Notes: generated by a model not told the origin, from the sequence alone. Numbered from the stretch's first letter, positions 1 through 13,661 are shown. The stretch: 64,000 nucleotides of DNA from Tetrahymena elliotti 4EA (GCA_000231825.2 AFXF02001505.1:62001-126000); one strand, 5' to 3'. Program-made: numbers and translations.

Positions 1-81
1 ATATTTTCTCATTTTTTAAATTTTACTTTCAATTCAAACTTACCACAAATAAATAATGCTTTTTTTCAAATCAATATTTAG
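1..81 (+). other. Intron 3' part of the kinase gene
   Basis: This AT-rich stretch ends in a TTTAG acceptor at 79-81 and runs straight into the kinase exon at 82. Its 5' donor lies before the window. Confidence 0.7.
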
Positions 82-2077
82 GTTATATGAAACAAATTCT
101 CAATGGTTTTAAATCTCTCAGAAAATAAAATATTATACATCGTGATATTAAGTTAAAAAATATTTTAGTCAAAAATAATGTTCTCAAAATTGCAGATTTT
201 GGTCTGGCTATTAACAAAGAATATGCATCAAGCTAAGTTGGAACTCCATACACCAAAGCTCCTGAAGTATATGATGGAGTTTCTCGGTATTCTGATAAGG
301 CTGACATTTGGTCTCTAGGAATTATATTTTATCAAATGCTCTTCGACCTAAACTATCCCTTCCCTGCCAAAGATGAGAGAGAACTTTAGAATAAAATAAA
401 ACAAGGAAATATTAGTTATAATATCTAAAATATAAGAATAAGCTAATCAACCTAAGCCTTGCTGAATCACATGCTTTAAGTGTAAACAAAATATTTTTAA
501 TTAAATGCAATTAAGAAAGCCTCCTACAAAGATTTTAATATCTAAAAAAGATATACTTTATTTATTATTTTCTTTTAATAATAAAAATTTGAAAAGATAT
601 TCAAAGTATAAAAATCTATTTTAAAAGGAAAATAATTATTGAAAAACAAGAAAAGAGCTTAAAGGTTTTAAAATAAAAATGGAGAAACAAATGAGAATGT
701 TCATAGAATTAAATTTTATTGGAAATAATAAAGAAAAATAAAAGAATAAAAAAGCCAATCAATAATTTACTCGAATCACTTCAAATTAGATATATCTTTT
801 ATCATAAATTAAATATTTTTTACAGCTAAAAAATTTAAATTAATTTCTTTTATAAATTAATTAAGTCGCTGTTTAATATTTAAATTCTTTGATACATACA
901 TACAATCACTTTGCCAATTCTTCAATTACAGCTTTCTATCTTCTAAAATATCTTAATTTAAGTTTTTTTTATTTTTGTTTAATTCGAAATAAAAGAATAA
1001 ATTTAATCATATTTACTTTAATTTAACAGAAATCCAGAGTATCGTATCAGTTGGGAAGAACTATTCAACCATCCTATTTTTTAACAATAAGAGAGAATAG
1101 GATTCATGATGAGTATGCCTGAAAGTAGAAAGAGGAATGCATCAGTAAATATTTTTGAAAACAACCAAACCTTCTCCTCGCCACAATCTGAATACAACTA
1201 ATTAGGAATTGCAACTTACAAATCCAATTAAAACCTTGATGTTGTACCTGTAAATTTAAGAGAAGAAGAAAACTAAGATAATTTAAGATAATCAACTCAA
1301 AAGTTTTACAAATAGATGTCAAATGGTTCAAATTATAACTAATTTGGATGCTAATCGACTAGTTAGTAACAGTTTTTAAGCAGAGAAAATAATAGTAAAA
1401 GTGAAGATGAAAAAATGTTTTTTAAATATAATGTCAACAATAACAATTCATACAGCTTAAGATCTAATATAGATAGCTAATAATCTACTATTTCCTCAGT
1501 GGATTAAAGATTGCAAAAGTAGAGAGTTACTTTGAGTATTGTGTAAGAAACTCTTATCAACTGCTTTCTAGTAGTTAGCCTTGATAAATCTATTTAAGAA
1601 AATTAAGAACTTCAAAAATTTTGTTCAGGCACTCAATTTGAACTAAGTTTGTTTTTGAAGTATATTGATGAAAATTTATTAGTTGAGGAAGAATTAGTTA
1701 ATATACATTCTGACCTCTTAAAAGAAGCCAAATTAAATATTGTACAATACTTGTCAGAACCTAGAAAGCTGTAAGAAATAGACTAATTTGATAGAACGAA
1801 ATACATCAAGTGTCTTCGTAAATACTTTTTCTGTCTCTTAGCTTAAGCTAAATTTGTGAGTGAAAATACAACTAACACTTCTAGTCCTCTTAAAATTTTA
1901 GAACATGCTTATGATATCTTAAAGTGTGCTTTAGCATCTAATTAATTTAATTTACCAAATTAATAAATGATACCTACTATTCCTCCAAAAGATAAAGACA
2001 AATTTGAAAAAATTCCCTCAAGCAAATATTCTACATTTTATCAAAATTTAACTGAATTCTCACGTCGTGTTTTCTGA
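82..2077 (+). CDS. Protein kinase, C-terminal part (5' end outside window)
   Basis: Serine/threonine protein kinase whose N-lobe lies upstream of the window. The first exon seen (82-481) carries the catalytic loop HRDIKLKN, the DFG magnesium motif, an activation segment ending GTPYTKAPE, and the DIWSLGIIFYQML helix. A 548-bp intron (482-1029, GT-AG) follows. Exon 2 (1030-2077) resumes in phase with NPEYRISWEELFNHPIF, the normal end of a kinase C-lobe. About 330 residues rich in Gln, Asn and Ser come after it, with no domain I recognise, ending at TGA. The phase across the intron closes exactly (GT|A). The C-lobe resembles the ULK/ATG1-like kinases common in ciliates, but that family label is inference. 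All catalytic motifs visible here are intact, so it should be active. TAA and TAG occur many times in frame as Gln. Confidence 0.9.
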
Positions 2078-2085
2078 GAACGACG
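2063..2085. repeat. GC-rich inverted repeat across the kinase stop codon
   Basis: CGTCGT at 2063-2068 pairs perfectly with ACGACG at 2080-2085 around an 11-nt loop that contains the TGA stop (2075-2077). A 6-bp GC-rich stem is unusual in such AT-rich DNA. It may be chance, or a structure at the translation end. Confidence 0.4.
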
Positions 2086-3601
2086 AACTGACTCCTCAAT
2101 CAACAAATAAACACACAATTTAAAATATTCAAAATATCATTATTTATTAAATTAAAAAAGCTCAAATTTCATTTATTCTATCACCAACTAACTTTCTCAC
2201 TACTATCTTATTTGGCTTTAAGTTTTCCTCATCTTCACCAACCAACCAAACAAACTAATTGATCAATATAAAAAAATAATATAGTAAAAAATAACAATAA
2301 TAAAAATGAACAAAGAATTTATTTATATTAAAGAAATTATAATAAATCATAAAACTAAAAATAAATATATATTTTTTCAAAAATTAGCAAATAAATACAT
2401 CTTCTAACAGATTAGCATTCAGAAATTAAGCTTAAAAAAGTAAGCTATTAAAAAATTATCTGTTTGAGTTTAAGTTTGATATCAATTTAATAAATATTTT
2501 GTAATAAATATTAACAAAAAATATACTAAACAATTTATTAATAAACTAAAATTTACAAAATTTATCTCTATTTATACATATGATCATTTAAAACAATGAA
2601 AGTGTTTATTCTACTTGAATCTTATTGTAAAGTTTTTTTATTTTTGTGAAGTTTTATTTTAATTTATTCTCCTTGGTTCTATAAAATATAATTGTCTACC
2701 AAACTACTCAAAATAATTTATTAACTATAAGTTCTCATTTCCTCATTTCTCAAATATGTCATATCTGACAAAAAAGAAGTGATTTTTAATGAAAAAAATC
2801 TAAAAAGTAAAAAACTCCATCCTATTATAAAATTAAGAATTAAGAATTAAAGTGATTGGATTGAGTTATTCTACTTGCATTTATTTTTTATTTCTTAATT
2901 AATTTATATTAATATTATTTAAGTAATTCAAATACAACCAACAACCTTAAAATCGAATTTAGTCAAAATATTATCCTATTAAATTGCATAATTGAGAAGA
3001 TAAAGATAAAATAAAAAATTTTTGAGAATTTTTAAAAATAAATTTAATTTTCTTTCTCAATCAAAATTTAAAAATTAATAAAAATACTTAAGTTCTCCGT
3101 ATCTTTATAAAATTTGGATCATTTTTATAGTGAAATTGTGGTTTCGGTCTAAATGATCTAAAAATTGGCTGATTTTTGGATTTCATTTATTTTTTAAATG
3201 AGAACTTAAAGTAATTTAAAATGTTTTGATTTATTTACATGGAAATAATTAAATAAACAGTATAATATGATTACTACTTAAAAGTTATTTTTTGTTTTAA
3301 CTATTAAATTTGTTTGTTGGTCTTCATTCAATTCAATTAATTTAATAAATAAAGGAAGGTTAGCAAATTTGACAGAAAATAGAAAGTTTTTGATATGCTT
3401 TAAGCTACAAAAATTAACTTATAAATAAGTACACATAAATTAGTGTAAATAAATCGAATAAATAGAAATATAAATAATAGTAATTAGTATAGTTAACTCC
3501 TGATTTATTTTAAATTAAAATAAGATTTTATATTCATTTTTAAAAGTATTTATTTAAATTAGGTAAGTTTTTTTCTTAATTAAAAATATTAGTTTTTTCA
3601 G
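2078..3601. other. Intergenic, kinase / Gln-Asn-rich gene (convergent)
   Basis: About 1.5 kb of AT-rich sequence between two genes that converge. I found no reading frame with ciliate-code coding character and no RNA gene. It should hold both 3' UTRs. Confidence 0.6.
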
Positions 3602-6157
3602 TCAAATTAATGCACTTTTGTTTAAATCAAAATTATTAGAAACTTTCTCATTCATTTTATTCACAGCAGGTGAAGTACCTAATTTCTTTAAGTAGAAAGA
3701 TACATCATCCTCAGCAGAAAATATTTTTTGATGACATTCTTGTAGAATTTAATTTTGAAGGTTTTCACCACCATTTTTATTTGATTTATTATTTATATGT
3801 TTGTATTTTTTCTTTAAAATGTTATTAAGTTTTTCTTAATTAGCTTAAATGTTAGTAGAAATATTTTTATTATCACTCTTTTGCTTTAATTCGTTATTTT
3901 CAATATTTAAAACATTTAATTTCATGTTTTACTAAGTCTATTAAAAGTAGTTATTATTTATGAAATTATTAATTAAGCTGTTTTATTAATATTCATAATT
4001 GTTTCCAGATTTTTTGTTTGCTAATCTTCTAATCTAGAAAATGCCATTATTATTATCTCCAATTTATTTTTAACTTTAACTTTATTTTTCAATATTACTC
4101 TTCATTACTCTATTAAGTAATTTTTTTCTAAATTCATTTAAGTCACTTGACCCTTCATTTGGTTAAGTATAGCTGGTCTTTTCTTTTGCACTAAGATTTC
4201 TTTTTCTCTATCTTAGAATGCTTGATTCAGCTTTTTTTACAGGGTCATTCATAACAATTTATTCTAAAGTTGCTTACTTTTGCTTTACTTGAGAAAATTA
4301 ATTTTTATTGCCTGTCAATTATTATTACTGAGTGTTTTTTTAACTTAATACAATTTTTATAATTTTATCTTGATTGGTATGTTAATTTTGTGGCTCATTT
4401 AACTCAGAACCTATCTAATCAGCTTAATTAATTTCTTAAAATTGATTAGATTGTTTAATTTTATTTTAGTCTAGTGTATATAGTTTAGAGCTTTAAAATG
4501 GAGTAAGACTACGACCACGTAATTGATTCTTATTTTTCTCTTCTTTTTAATCTTTTTTTTCTTCTCTTTCATAAATTTATTGGCTCAAAAATCCATTAAA
4601 ACCAAATTAAAAAGAAGGATTTGAGTAATTTTTACTATTTGTTTGATTTTATTAGCTGAAATTAAGCTAATCTTATAGTTATTGAACACAGTATTGTTTC
4701 TTTTATATCTACTACTAATCTACTAACTCCTGACTTTGAGAAAATATTAAAGAGATATTGTTATTATTAAAAGGATCTTGCTTTTCTTTATTAGCAGAAA
4801 TAATTTCTTCTGACTCACAACTGTTTTTTTTAGTTGAAAGGGCACTACTTTATTTAGGGGAATCAGTATCAGCATCTCCTAAATAGTAAGAAGAATCGCT
4901 TGTGGTAAAATTTTTCTTTTCATATACATTAGATTGCATTTATTTTAAAAACTAGTTTTTAAAAATTGCAAAATTGCCTGAGCACTCTATTTCTTTTTAC
5001 ATTTAGTATTATTATAAGTCTGAATTTGCTTTTGTGTTATTCATTTAATTTTTTTATGAGTAGTTCATCTTAATTCTCCAAAGAGGTGAATATTTTTCTT
5101 TGCTTTCAATTTTTAACTCATAGTCATCAATTTAATTATTTTCTTAGTTCTAGGTATTACAGCTCGTATCTTCTTTTTCAGATATTTTTTATTTTTAATT
5201 AATTTAGCTCAGTTACTCATATCTTACTAAGGCATCTCTATTATCTATATCTTCCTCTGAGTTTTAAGATTTGGTATTTGATATGAGAGTATCCTAAAGA
5301 TTAATAGAGTTTTGTGATATCCTGCTTCTTTCATATCTTTTTCTACAGTTTACATTGAGTTAACCTATTTCTTCCTCTAAATCAGTAAGAGCTTTTTAAA
5401 AAGAGCATCTTTATATAAATTAAGGACTTTGTTTTTAATTCAATCTATCAATCTTCTAGATATCTTATGAATTATCATCTTACAATTAACTTTAGCAGAG
5501 TTACTATGATATGTATTCTTTTAACTGTCTGGAAGCCTATAATTATTTTATCTCGCGTTATCCTTACAAGGTATTCAAAGTATTGCTTTGGCGACGAAGA
5601 GGGCTTAAGGACCCAGATTTTTTTGTACCTATTTCTTATAATTGCTTAATAACTTATTCTTTAACTAGGTGATCATTATAAGAGAACGAATCAGTTCTCA
5701 AGTCTCTATACTTTTTAAACTCTTCATTTACTATGGTTTCGCATTCAAATTTATTTTCAAATTCTTCTTCAAAGTTTTTAGCACTTTCAGTCTAAAGCTT
5801 TAAAGCACTGATAATAACTCTCTTATTATTCTTTTTTGTTAAACTATCATTCAGCTTTGCAGGAGAAAGCTCTTCAGTATTTATGTTATTTTTTTAAACA
5901 TAGATTTGTTATTACATTATATTTTTGAGAGATAATTAGGCTAATTGCTCTGCATAGGAAATAGTTGGTCTCTTTTGTCTAGATTGAAGGTTTTCAGAAT
6001 TACACCTAATCTTTTCTATTATATTCTAAGCCATAATTTGATGTTTTTGATTAACATTTTGGCATACAGAAAGATATTAGTTTTCTTAAGTGAAATTTCC
6101 AGAGATTCTTTTTAATCTAACAACTTTCAAAGGACTACCTCCATCATTGATTTTCAT
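3602..6157 (-). CDS. Gln/Asn-rich protein, 851 aa, unknown function
   Basis: Single-exon gene read on the minus strand from ATG at 6157-6155 to TGA at 3604-3602. The length is 852 codons exactly with TAA/TAG read as Gln. The protein begins MKINDGGSPLKVVRLKR and is rich in Gln, Asn, Ser, Lys and Glu throughout. Basic and acidic patches alternate and there is no signal peptide or membrane segment. I recognise no domain. The middle has several short charged stretches (for example KALTDLEEEIGQLNVNCRKR) that could be coiled coil. Composition suggests a largely disordered cytoplasmic or nuclear protein. The gene has no visible intron, unlike most neighbours. It is convergent with the kinase and about 2.5 kb from the TPR gene. 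The start could lie further upstream because TAA/TAG do not end the frame, but I see no better ATG. Confidence 0.8.
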
Positions 6158-8633
6158 TTTGAAATGTGAAGAATTTTTTAAAAGCTATGCAGTTGTTGTG
6201 AATATTGATAAGATTCTTTTATTTTAATTATAGAGTAAATGATTTAAGAATATTTGTTATTTCAAAATTTACTTACAATAACTTGTTTTATAAATTAATG
6301 TAAAGATTATGATCAGGTTATAATTTTTTTGCTTTTGCTTTTTGTTTTATACTAACACTTTTTATATAAAAAAAACTATTATCAAAATACCATTGAATTA
6401 GTTAATTAAATTAATAAATATTTTTAAATTTCCTTAACAATTGAAGGTTTGCGTAACTCATTCATTTAATCTCATACAAATCAACAAAATTATAAAATTT
6501 AAAATTGCAGTTGTTTTTTGGTTCTAGAAAACCATAAATCTACCCAATTTTAGAGAGGTTAAATGGTTCTTACTTATAAATTAAATAAGTTTTCATTTTA
6601 CTTATTTTAAAACATTTTCTCTATAGTTAAATAAAATTATAAAACAAGCATTTTATTTAAATTATTTTGTACCATAAACATTGTTTTGATTACTCAATAA
6701 TTTATTTACCAAATATGATCAGCAAACCATAGAGTTATTTATACCCCTATATCAAAATAATAGGAATGTTGTGGTTTATCTTTTGAAAAAAGTATATTTT
6801 TTTATTACTGTAGACTTTGCAATAATGTTTGTGAGTTTGAATAAAGATGATTATATACATTTAAAATTTTCAAAATAGATTAAAATTTATAAATTAAAAT
6901 AGTAATCTAAATAACAAATATTCTTCTTTTTAAGCTTTTTTATGGTAAAATTTTATTCAATAGTGTTATTTTTCTCTAAAAATCTTGTTTTAGATTTATA
7001 ATTACTTTAAAATCACGAATTTTTTGCAATATTACTAATTTATTAATTTTTATTTAATGATTCCCCTTACTTTTTTTAATTAGATTAACTCCCTTCACTG
7101 CTAAAATATAAAAAATTTGATAAAATTTGCTTCTTTATAATTAGGTTAGTATTTGATATCTTAGATGTACTTTTGATTGTAATATTTCCTTCCGTAATTA
7201 AAAAATAGAGTCTTACCATAATCTAAAGTGTCATTATGTTATCAAATGCGTTAAATAAAATCTATTTCATGCATAATTTTAGTAAGTAGTTAGTTAATCA
7301 AGATTTAAAATATTTTTAATAGGTAATTTTTTTTAATTAAATAGCATTTTAAAAAATATTTGTTAAGCACTTTATTTATAAAATATAAAATTAAAAAGAG
7401 ATTTTTATCATTTTTTAAAGCAGTAAATAACAGTGTATTAATTAATACAAAAAAATAAAGTAGATTTTTTATTGAGGTTAATTTTAAATTGAATCTAAAA
7501 ATAGAAATGCTTACTAAATATATTCCTTTTTCTATTATCACTAGGGTTTACTTAAAAATTTTAAAGAATTTTATTCCCTAGTTAGTTTAAAAATATCTTT
7601 GATACAAATTTATCGAAAAAAATCTTCTACTTTAAAAAAGTCTATTTAATGTTTTCCACAAGCTTTTCGTAATAAAAACTTCAAAATAAATATCACAAAC
7701 AAAATTAAGATTTTTAATAATTTGATTCAATAAAAAAATCATCTACAAAAATCCAAAAGTTGAATAAGATCAATATTACTATTTAAAACTATTTATAATC
7801 TTATTATTTCCAAATTTATTTTTTTTAATAAAATCTTAAAAATCACATAAGAAAATATTATCTATTCCTATGAATGAAAATTTAGTTTAATTTTTAAATA
7901 AAAAAATATTTCCTTTTAAAAGTTTTGACAAAACCTTAAAAAAACTTAAATGATTCTATTGAAACAAAATAAAATGTTTCAGAAAAATGATAATGGAATG
8001 GAGGTGCTTTCTTTGTTTATTATTAAGGTAATAGTAGTTTACTATATTATATTATTTTATTTCATAGAATCAAAAAATAAGATAATAGATTTGATTAGTA
8101 AAAAGTAAATGATTTATGAAATTAAAAATAGAATAAAAAATTAATTTGATAAAAAATGTATTTTAAAAAATGATAAAATTTAAATAATCATTTTTATGAT
8201 TAATTTTTAACAATAAAATACATTTGAAAAGGTAACAAAACACACCCTTTATTAGTCCTAAAGATGATTTAAAGAACCTTTCTGTTAAAATATGTATGGT
8301 ATTTGAAAGATAATGATGATCATAAGATTTTATAAATGTTTTTTTTTTGTGAAAGAAAGCAATTAAATGTGACCGTTTGAAATTTACCTTATCTTTTCTA
8401 ACTATTTTTTCTTTTTGAAATTTGATTAAAAGTCATTTAGAAAGTTATTTTGCTTGCTTGGTTTTTTTGCTAATAAGAAGAAATAAATTAAATAATAAAT
8501 AAAACAAAAGAAAAGAGATTATATCTAATCATTTTCAATAATACGGCTTTAACAAAAAGTCCATCTTTATAACTAAAAAAGACACAAAAACTCTCTTATT
8601 CACCTTTTCATTTTTGAACATAGAATTTGCATT
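6158..8633. other. Intergenic, 2.5 kb (divergent promoters)
   Basis: The longest gap in the window lies between two genes transcribed away from each other, so it should hold both promoters. It is low-complexity AT-rich sequence with no coding frame, tRNA or repeat array that I can support. The only ORF of note (minus strand, 7305-7541) is a low-complexity Leu/Ile/Phe/Asn string. Confidence 0.6.
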
Positions 8634-11600
8634 ATGAATTGTGGAAATAAGGAAAATATCAGTAGCGCATAATCTTAAAAACAAGGTAAAAGCTTTAGTT
8701 AATGAATAGTCTTACATCTAATTCCTTTGTGATTTTAAGAAACGCTTTGAATAATAATACTTCTTTATAAATTACTTATCTTATTTCCTTTTTTTATAAA
8801 TCAATAGATGCTATAAATTAGCTTTTAATGAAGCACAATTTCAAGATTTAAGAATAGTAAAATAATTTAGCTTTGAGCAACTCCAATTAAGAAAACAAGC
8901 AAATGCCTTTTCTATAGAAGGTAAATTCCTAATAATCAAGTACATCAAAGCAAAATATCTCTATGTAAAGCCCAGTTTAAGATTTAAAAAGCAAAGCTTA
9001 GCAAATATTTCAAAGCGCTTAGTAACAATAATGTAGTTAAGCATAATAACTTAATAGCAGTGGATCATTAAGATCTTCTTAAAATCTTTCATGCTCTCGT
9101 TTATCCAAATCATTCAGATAAACAATAAATGTTGATAATTTAATAAGTATTTGTTCTAAGAAATTAACAATTGATCCAAAGCACAAAAAAGCTCTCTATA
9201 TAAGAGCTTCTTCCTACATGAAGAAAGGTTTGTTTGAATAAGCTATAAATGATACAAACACACTTATATCTATTGATGAATACAATGTAGGTGCTTACTA
9301 TATCAGAGGTAAGCTATTAATTATTTAATTTAAACACTCTATTTATTCAATTTTTTAATTTAACAAAATATTTTAATTTATTTAAATAAAATTTTAAGTT
9401 TTATTTTAAAATTTTAAACAAAAGGATGTGCATATGAAAAATAAGGGGACATAGAAAAGGGTATTTAAGATTTTAGTTTTGTTTTAGAATTAGATGCTTC
9501 TCATGTCAATGCAGTATTTGCTAGAGCTGCTTGTTATAATAAATTGGGTGATTTTAACAAAGCTATAGAAGATTATAATAAGGCTCTAGAATTAGATTAA
9601 GAAAAATAATAACTAATGAGTTCTGGAATGAAAAGAAACCGTAGATTATTAAGTTAGAAACTTTCATAAAGTTAGAATTTTTCTAATTAAGGTTCAAGTT
9701 TTAAGTAAAACCCTAACAGTATCAATAATGCATAAAATGATAGTGGAATTTAATGCGTTTAATTAAATTATGGACAAAACTTTGGAGATACTAGTAGCTG
9801 TTAAACATCCAGTAAAAAATTAGGGAGCAAACAATAATATGGTTACCATTTTGCTTAAAACCAAAACTAAAAAAATAATAATTAAAATGAAGAAGATTTT
9901 ATCAATCCAAATGAATCAAATATTAATTTTATTCACATGGATTCTTCATAAATTATTTCAAATGGTTTGAGTGGATAAAAGTAAAAATAGCATTAATTTT
10001 CTGTTTAAAAATCTTCTTAATAGTCAACATTTTTGAAAGACTCTCCTTCGGTACCTTCATCTCATGCTAGAACTTTGAGTTCATAAGGAAGATTTTCTAA
10101 TTCTAAACTTAACTCTGCTGTTGGCTAGCCTTAGTAATTGATAACACCTCATAATAATTAGAATATGCAAATTTCTCTTGAAAATTAAATAACCCCCATG
10201 AGAAGATAAAATTCATCTAATTCTCTTCACTCGACAGTAAGATCCTCAACCAGATTAGAAGAGCAGCCCTCATTTTAATCTGACATGTCTTTTATTGCTA
10301 ATTCTAATTAAGAATAATAACAGTAAAAGTACAAAGGAGATACTAAAAAGTAAGCAGAAAATCTTCACTCATAAGGTTTTGAGATGCGTAAAAAAGGAGA
10401 TTTCCAAAAAGCTATTTAGTTATACACTCAAGCAATTGAACTCAATCCTCGTCACTTCAAAGCTTTCTTCAACAGGTATAAAATCTTTTGTCAACTATTC
10501 CTATCATTTAATTTGAAAATTTTATCAAAAAAACTACTTTAAAAGGATTTTTTTGAATCAGTACTTTACAATTTTATTTTTTAAAAATTAAAATAGAGGA
10601 TTTGCTTATGATAAGTTAGAGATGTATGATTTAGCTATAGCTGATTACTCCTAAGCTTTGCAAATAGATCCTAATAATGCTTATGCTTATTACAACAGAG
10701 GAATAAGTTTAGACCGTAAAAATCTTTTTGATGAAGCAATAAGCAATTTTACAATGGCTATATCTCTTGATGATAAGAAAGCTGATTTCTATCATAATAG
10801 AGCATTTGCTTATAGAAAGAAGAAAAATTATGAAATGGCAATCAACGACTACACAAAGGCTATTGAAATTGATAACAAACACTTTAAAGCATATTATAAC
10901 AGGGCATTTTGCTTTGATAAAATTAATAATTTTGAAAGTGCTGAAAGTGATTACAAATAAGCTTTAATGCTTTAACCTAAAAACATTAATGTGCTCTATC
11001 ACTATGGCTGCCTGTTAGAAAAGATTAATACACCCTAGTCATTAGAAGATGCCTTGATTTGCTTCAATGAAGCTCTTTCTTTAGATTCAACTTATGCTCC
11101 AGCTTACAATGCTAGAGGTTTAGTCTACGATAAGTTAAAAAATTATGATTAAGCATATCAAGATTTCTCGAATGCTATTAGTCTACATGTAAATAACCCT
11201 GTATTTATTCACAATAGAGCTTGCTGCTTAAGAAATATGGGAAAGTAAAAATACCTTTTTTTAAATAACTAAATAAAAGCTAAATAAAATAAATTAAAAA
11301 TTAAAGATTAAATGAAGCAATAGAAGACTTTAATGCTGCTCTTCAACTTGATTCAACTAACCCTATTATCTATTCAAATATTGGGTATATTAATTATTGT
11401 CTTACTTCTTTCCATTTTATTTACATATTATATATTTAAATTTTAGATTGGTACACAGAAAGTTAGAGAATTTCGAATAAGCTATTGACTGCTACACTAA
11501 AGAAATGGAGTACAGTACTGAAAATGCTAGAACTATTAATAATAGAGCTTATTGTTTTGCTAAACTTAAAATTTATAAAGAGGCTGTTAGTGATTACACT

Positions 11601-12006
11601 AGAGCTTTAGCTCTTGAGCCTAAAAATATACATGCTCTCCATAATAGAGGTATTTGTTATGAGAGAATGGGGCTTTATAGAAATGTAATTTTAAATCTTT
11701 ACTCTATCATTTATTTAACTATTCATATTAATACAATAGGCTATTGAAGATTTCACTTCAGTTATTTCTCACAATAAAGATAATGCCAATGCTTATTTCA
11801 ATAGAGGGTGTTGTTACGACTCGTAATTTTTAAACTTTTTTTTGACAAAAATTTATATTTAAAATATAAAATAAAGAATTGGTGAATTAGACCTTGCTAT
11901 AGCTGATTACTCCACAGCATTAGAAATAGATTCAAAAAGCTCACATAATAATTAAAATTAAAAGAATTAACTAAATTCAACTGAAAAATATTTGAATAAT
12001 TAATGA
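8634..12006 (+). CDS. TPR-repeat protein, 926 aa
   Basis: Tetratricopeptide-repeat protein encoded by eight exons: 8634-8685, 8808-9308, 9425-10475, 10597-11244, 11307-11384, 11447-11684, 11740-11822 and 11877-12006. All junctions are GT-AG, and the exon sum is exactly 927 codons with the TGA. The N-terminal ~135 residues are Gln/Ser-rich. Two TPR units follow (ALYIRASSYMKKGLFEQAI; AVFARAACYNKLGDFNKAIEDY). Next comes a ~250-residue disordered Gln/Asn/Ser insert, then a long run of about ten TPRs to the C-terminus with repeated AYYNRG-type helix A and A-I-x-D-Y/F helix B signatures. Such proteins are protein-protein scaffolds. The partner cannot be told from sequence. No signal peptide or catalytic domain is present. 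The next gene starts 431 bp downstream on the same strand. Confidence 0.92.
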
Positions 12007-12437
12007 GATCTAAAAAGAACTCACAAACAACCTCTACTTTAAGTGTAAAAGGAAATAGTAATTATATTTATAACAAAATCATGAAAAAAGAACTTTTATT
12101 TAAATAATAAACATGCTTCGTTTAACAAACATGCATTGCAATCTCTCTCTCTATGCATTAATTAAAAATAAACTGTAAATATAGCACAAATAATCTAATT
12201 TTATATACATATTGCTGATTTAAATCTTTTTAAATTTGATAGAAAACTGTTCATGTAAAGAAATATTTTTAAAATATCTTTTTTTGATGAAAAATAAATA
12301 ATATTTTTGTTTAATGTAAACTTTTTTAAGATAAATTTTAGATCTTTATTAATTTTAAAGCTAACATATTCATTCAATATTTGTTTGTAAAAAATATTTA
12401 ATTAAATTAATATACATAAATTAAAAACTTATTCAAA
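12007..12437. other. Intergenic, TPR gene / small membrane protein gene
   Basis: 431 bp of AT-rich DNA with a short CT-dinucleotide run near 12140-12152. It holds the 3' UTR of the TPR gene and probably the promoter of the next gene. I see no coding frame in it. Confidence 0.55.
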
Positions 12438-13121
12438 ATGTTTAAAATTAATCCAAAACAAATTATTTTAAAGCAACCCTCTAAGTATGATATTCCTGGT
12501 TTCACAAATCCAGAGAGAAGAAAAGAAATTTTATAGAATACATTATATTTATAGCCTAAGTTTTGTGTGAAAGGTGGTACATCTAAAAACAATCCTTACA
12601 AACATACATATGATGTTATTTTAGCTGAAAGAAGAGAATTGCACGAATATTACAAAAATAGTATTTTATGGAGTCCTAAATACACACCTTGGCATTTCAA
12701 AAATTATTTCTTATATCCAGCTCTTTGTGTGGCATTTTTAATGTTCTATATCAGATATATTGCCACGCCTAAGAAAATGATGAGACTTAGGAAGAAAGGG
12801 TATGACTTTCCAACTCTAGAAGCTAAAGGATGGCTCGAAGGGTGGATAGAAGATGAGGAAGATGAAGACTATGATGAATTCGCTGAAGCAAAATAGGACT
12901 TATAAGGTTATAAAGACTGGACTATTAAGGATTTAGAAAACTTTGATAGAAAATAAGAAAAACTTAACTAGCCATTTGAAATAAAACCTAACCAAAATGG
13001 ATAACAGGGTGGAAATAATAGATTATTAAACACTAAGATTAAAAATATGAGAAATAAAATGTAAGATTAATTAGATTAGGCTATATAAACCAGATAGGAA
13101 CTTGGCTTAAATAAAAATTGA
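12438..13121 (+). CDS. Small single-span membrane protein, 227 aa, unknown
   Basis: Single-exon gene with ATG at 12438-12440 and TGA at 13119-13121, 228 codons exactly. The N-terminal ~89 residues are basic and contain an aromatic stretch (HEYYKNSILWSPKYTPWHF). One hydrophobic segment follows at about residues 90-109 (YFLYPALCVAFLMFYIRYIA). A basic KKMMRLRKK flank comes next, then GWLEGWIEDEEDEDYDEF and a charged Gln-rich tail. No cleavable signal peptide is evident. The size, single mid-protein span and Trp/Tyr-rich flanks resemble accessory subunits of ciliate mitochondrial respiratory complexes, but this is only a resemblance and I know no signature that proves it. The lack of introns, clean ends and conserved-looking composition make a real gene likely. 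Confidence 0.85.
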
Positions 13122-13661
13122 TCAAAGCAAAATGTAAAAAAGATGGATTGATTAGATGGTATTTATATTTCTAAAAATAATATGAATTGAGATTAAATTT
13201 AAAGAATGCAAAGTTAGATAAAAAAAACTTCTAGCAATTTTTTTCAAGAAGATTCTTTCTTCCAATTATATAAAACTATATTTTTTGATTGTGTAGATTT
13301 AATTAATTTGTAATATTTTATATTCAAATTGGAATCATATTTGTTATAAAATGAATTTTTTTCATTTTCATTTATCCAAATTAGTTTTAAATACTTAAAT
13401 TTATTTTTGAAAATCCTATTTAAAGACCTAAGAATACTAGGATTGTTTTTATCTTACTATCTTTTTGGATAATAAGAACGTTAAATTGTAAAAAATTTCA
13501 ACATCAATTATTTATTAATTAATTTTATCATATTTGGAATATTCCTACTTTTATAAATTACAAAATAAAATCAACAAATAATCTATCAAAGATCTTAGAA
13601 GTAATAAATAAATTGCATTTTTAAATGATATTTTAAGCTCTTTACTTTTGTTGTATCTAGA
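13122..13661. other. Intergenic, small membrane protein / holo-ACP synthase
   Basis: 540 bp, AT-rich, between two genes on the same strand. Nothing coding or structured is seen in it. Confidence 0.55.

Noticed and set aside
1104..1331. Minus-strand 75-aa ORF
   Set aside because: Antisense to the kinase C-terminal exon.
7305..7541. Minus-strand 78-aa ORF in the long gap
   Set aside because: Low-complexity Leu/Ile/Phe/Asn string with no support from composition. Expected by chance in AT-rich DNA.
12407..12592. Minus-strand 61-aa ORF
   Set aside because: It overlaps the well-supported plus-strand small membrane protein gene in another frame.
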